This document shows, one piece after another, positions 4,158 to 5,065 of a stretch of 5,065 nucleotides of DNA. Position 1 is the stretch's first letter. Each line of letters begins with the position of its first letter. A program made the translations under genes and the position numbers. Below the pieces are notes generated by a model. It did no database searches and was not told the origin of the DNA. It was given only the letters and a program-made list of their open reading frames with translations. This DNA comes from Deinococcales bacterium (GTDB lineage Bacteria > Deinococcota > Deinococci > Deinococcales > Deinococcaceae). The stretch lies in NCBI GenBank assembly GCA_025359705.1, contig JANYFS010000419.1, positions 1 to 5,065 of the forward strand, read 5' to 3'.

Positions 4158-5065
4158 ATGTCCATACCTACTTCTCAAACCCGCATCGAAACCGACTCGA
4201 TGGGCCAAGTTTCCGTCGAAAATAGCCGCTATTGGGGCGCACAAACCCAGCGCTCGATTGAGAATTTCCCGATTGGGCGAGACCGCTTTGTGTGGGGTCG
4301 GGCTTTGATTCAGGCTTTGGGGATTCTGAAAAAGAGTGCGGCCCAAGCCAACCGTGATTTGGGCCAAATTCCGCTCGAGGTGGCAAACCTGATTGTGCAG
4401 GCCGCCGATGAAGTGATTGCGGGCAGCCTGGACGCGCATTTTCCGCTGGTGGTCTGGCAAACGGGGTCGGGAACCCAGAGCAATATGAATTCCAACGAAA
4501 CCATCTCCAACCGTGCCATCGAAATGGCAGGCGGCGTGCTGGGCAGCAAAACCCCCGTGCATCCCAACGATCACGTCAACCGTGGGCAATCCAGCAACGA
4601 TACTTTTCCTACCGCCATGCACATTGCGGTGGCCCAAGAACTCGAGCGACAGCTTTATCCTAAAGTCAAAATCCTGCGCGATACCTTGGCTGCTAAGGCC
4701 GAGCAGTACAGCGGTTTGGTCAAAGTCGGGCGCACCCATTTGCAAGACGCTACCCCGATCACCCTAGGTCAAGAAATGGGTGCGTGGGTGGCCCAAATCG
4801 ACGATGCGCTAGCGAATCTGAGCCATGCGGGGCGCGGAGTCCTCGAGCTGGCGATTGGCGGAACTGCTGTGGGAACGGGTCTGAATGCCCACCCGCAATT
4901 TGGCGATACCTGCGCCCAGTACATCGCCCTCGAGACGGGTATGGCTTTTTTCAGCGCCCAAAATAAATTTAAGGCACTGGCGGCGCACGATGCGCTAATG
5001 AATGTTTCGGCGGGGCTGCGAACCCTGGCGGGCGCACTGATGAAAATGGCAAACGATGTGCGCTG
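4158..5065 (+). CDS. fumC: Class II fumarate hydratase (fumarase C), 3' end outside window
   Basis: FumC reversibly hydrates fumarate to L-malate in the citric acid cycle. It is an oxygen-stable cytosolic homotetramer without an iron-sulphur cluster. The window holds 302 codons of an expected ~460-470. Visible superfamily blocks are ETDSMGQVSVENSRYWGAQT near the N-terminus, TGSGTQSNMNSNE, VHPNDHVNRGQSSNDTFPTA, VGRTHLQDATPITLGQE (H194 corresponds to the conserved active-site-region histidine), AIGGTAVGTGLNAHPQFG and NKFKALAAHDALMN. The GSSxMPxKxN signature with the catalytic serine lies beyond the window. The wording TQSNMN and NDHVN favours fumarase over aspartate ammonia-lyase. The ATG at 4158 is chosen because it follows the -10 by 6 nt and begins the normal short N-terminus. 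No frameshift is seen. All four CTC leucine codons in this part precede GAG, giving CTCGAG. Confidence 0.97.
   Translation, partial: MSIPTSQTRIETDSMGQVSVENSRYWGAQTQRSIENFPIGRDRFVWGRALIQALGILKKSAAQANRDLGQIPLEVANLIVQAADEVIAGSLDAHFPLVVWQTGSGTQSNMNSNETISNRAIEMAGGVLGSKTPVHPNDHVNRGQSSNDTFPTAMHIAVAQELERQLYPKVKILRDTLAAKAEQYSGLVKVGRTHLQDATPITLGQEMGAWVAQIDDALANLSHAGRGVLELAIGGTAVGTGLNAHPQFGDTCAQYIALETGMAFFSAQNKFKALAAHDALMNVSAGLRTLAGALMKMANDVR

Larger units (their letters stand above)
198..4934. repeat. Highly iterated palindrome CTCGAG, 39 dispersed copies
   Basis: I located exact CTCGAG by eye at 39 places, the first at 198-203 and the last at 4929-4934. Roughly one or two are expected by chance in 5 kb. 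Four copies (345, 3037, 4091, 4131) lie in the ~235 bp of intergenic DNA and 35 lie in genes. Within genes the palindrome is read mostly as Leu-Glu, also as xS(R/S) or xR. Flanking bases are usually G or C. No copy lies in the repeat insert of ade (1652-1866). Confidence 0.9.

Noticed and set aside
3936..4745. A 269-codon minus-strand open frame spanning the oxidoreductase end and the fumC start
   Set aside because: It crosses two well-supported genes and the fumC promoter on the opposite strand and resembles no protein family.

Overview
The window reads as chromosomal sequence from a bacterium, most likely of the Deinococcota (Deinococcus-Thermus) phylum. Three observations point that way. 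The ribosomal protein L1 tail resembles Thermus/Deinococcus L1. rplA is followed at once by a terminator rather than by rplJ/rplL. Three separate promoters place a -10 hexamer 5-6 nt before an ATG with no Shine-Dalgarno, the leaderless arrangement common in that phylum. I cannot fix the genus.

Layout. Positions 1-308 hold the 3' end of rplA (+), followed by a clear intrinsic terminator (351-375). A convergent two-gene operon then runs on the minus strand. It starts with ade, adenine deaminase (3001 to 1079), and continues with a 232-residue GNAT-like protein of unknown function (1082 to 384). The two overlap by the 4-nt ATGA. A short divergent intergenic region (3002-3084) separates ade from a plus-strand FAD-dependent, renalase-like oxidoreductase (3085-4080). 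A 77-bp gap follows, then the first 302 codons of fumC, class II fumarase (4158 to the window end). ade feeds purine salvage and fumC belongs to the citric acid cycle. I see no evidence that the plus-strand genes form one pathway.

Three things stand out. (1) The palindrome CTCGAG occurs 39 times in 5,065 bp, where about one or two are expected, and it is at least as dense between genes as inside them. This resembles a highly iterated palindrome. (2) ade carries a 70-codon, AT-rich, Q/T/N/S-rich insert between its catalytic and C-terminal domains. The insert is built from alternating 7-bp and 12-bp tandem repeats, and every in-frame TAA that the heptamer consensus would create has been replaced. 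(3) The ade/oxidoreductase divergent promoters share a perfect 12-bp inverted repeat that contains both -10 elements, and both genes appear leaderless.

The genes themselves are ordinary housekeeping types. I find no phage, CRISPR, toxin-antitoxin or transposase gene, and no multi-gene novel system.
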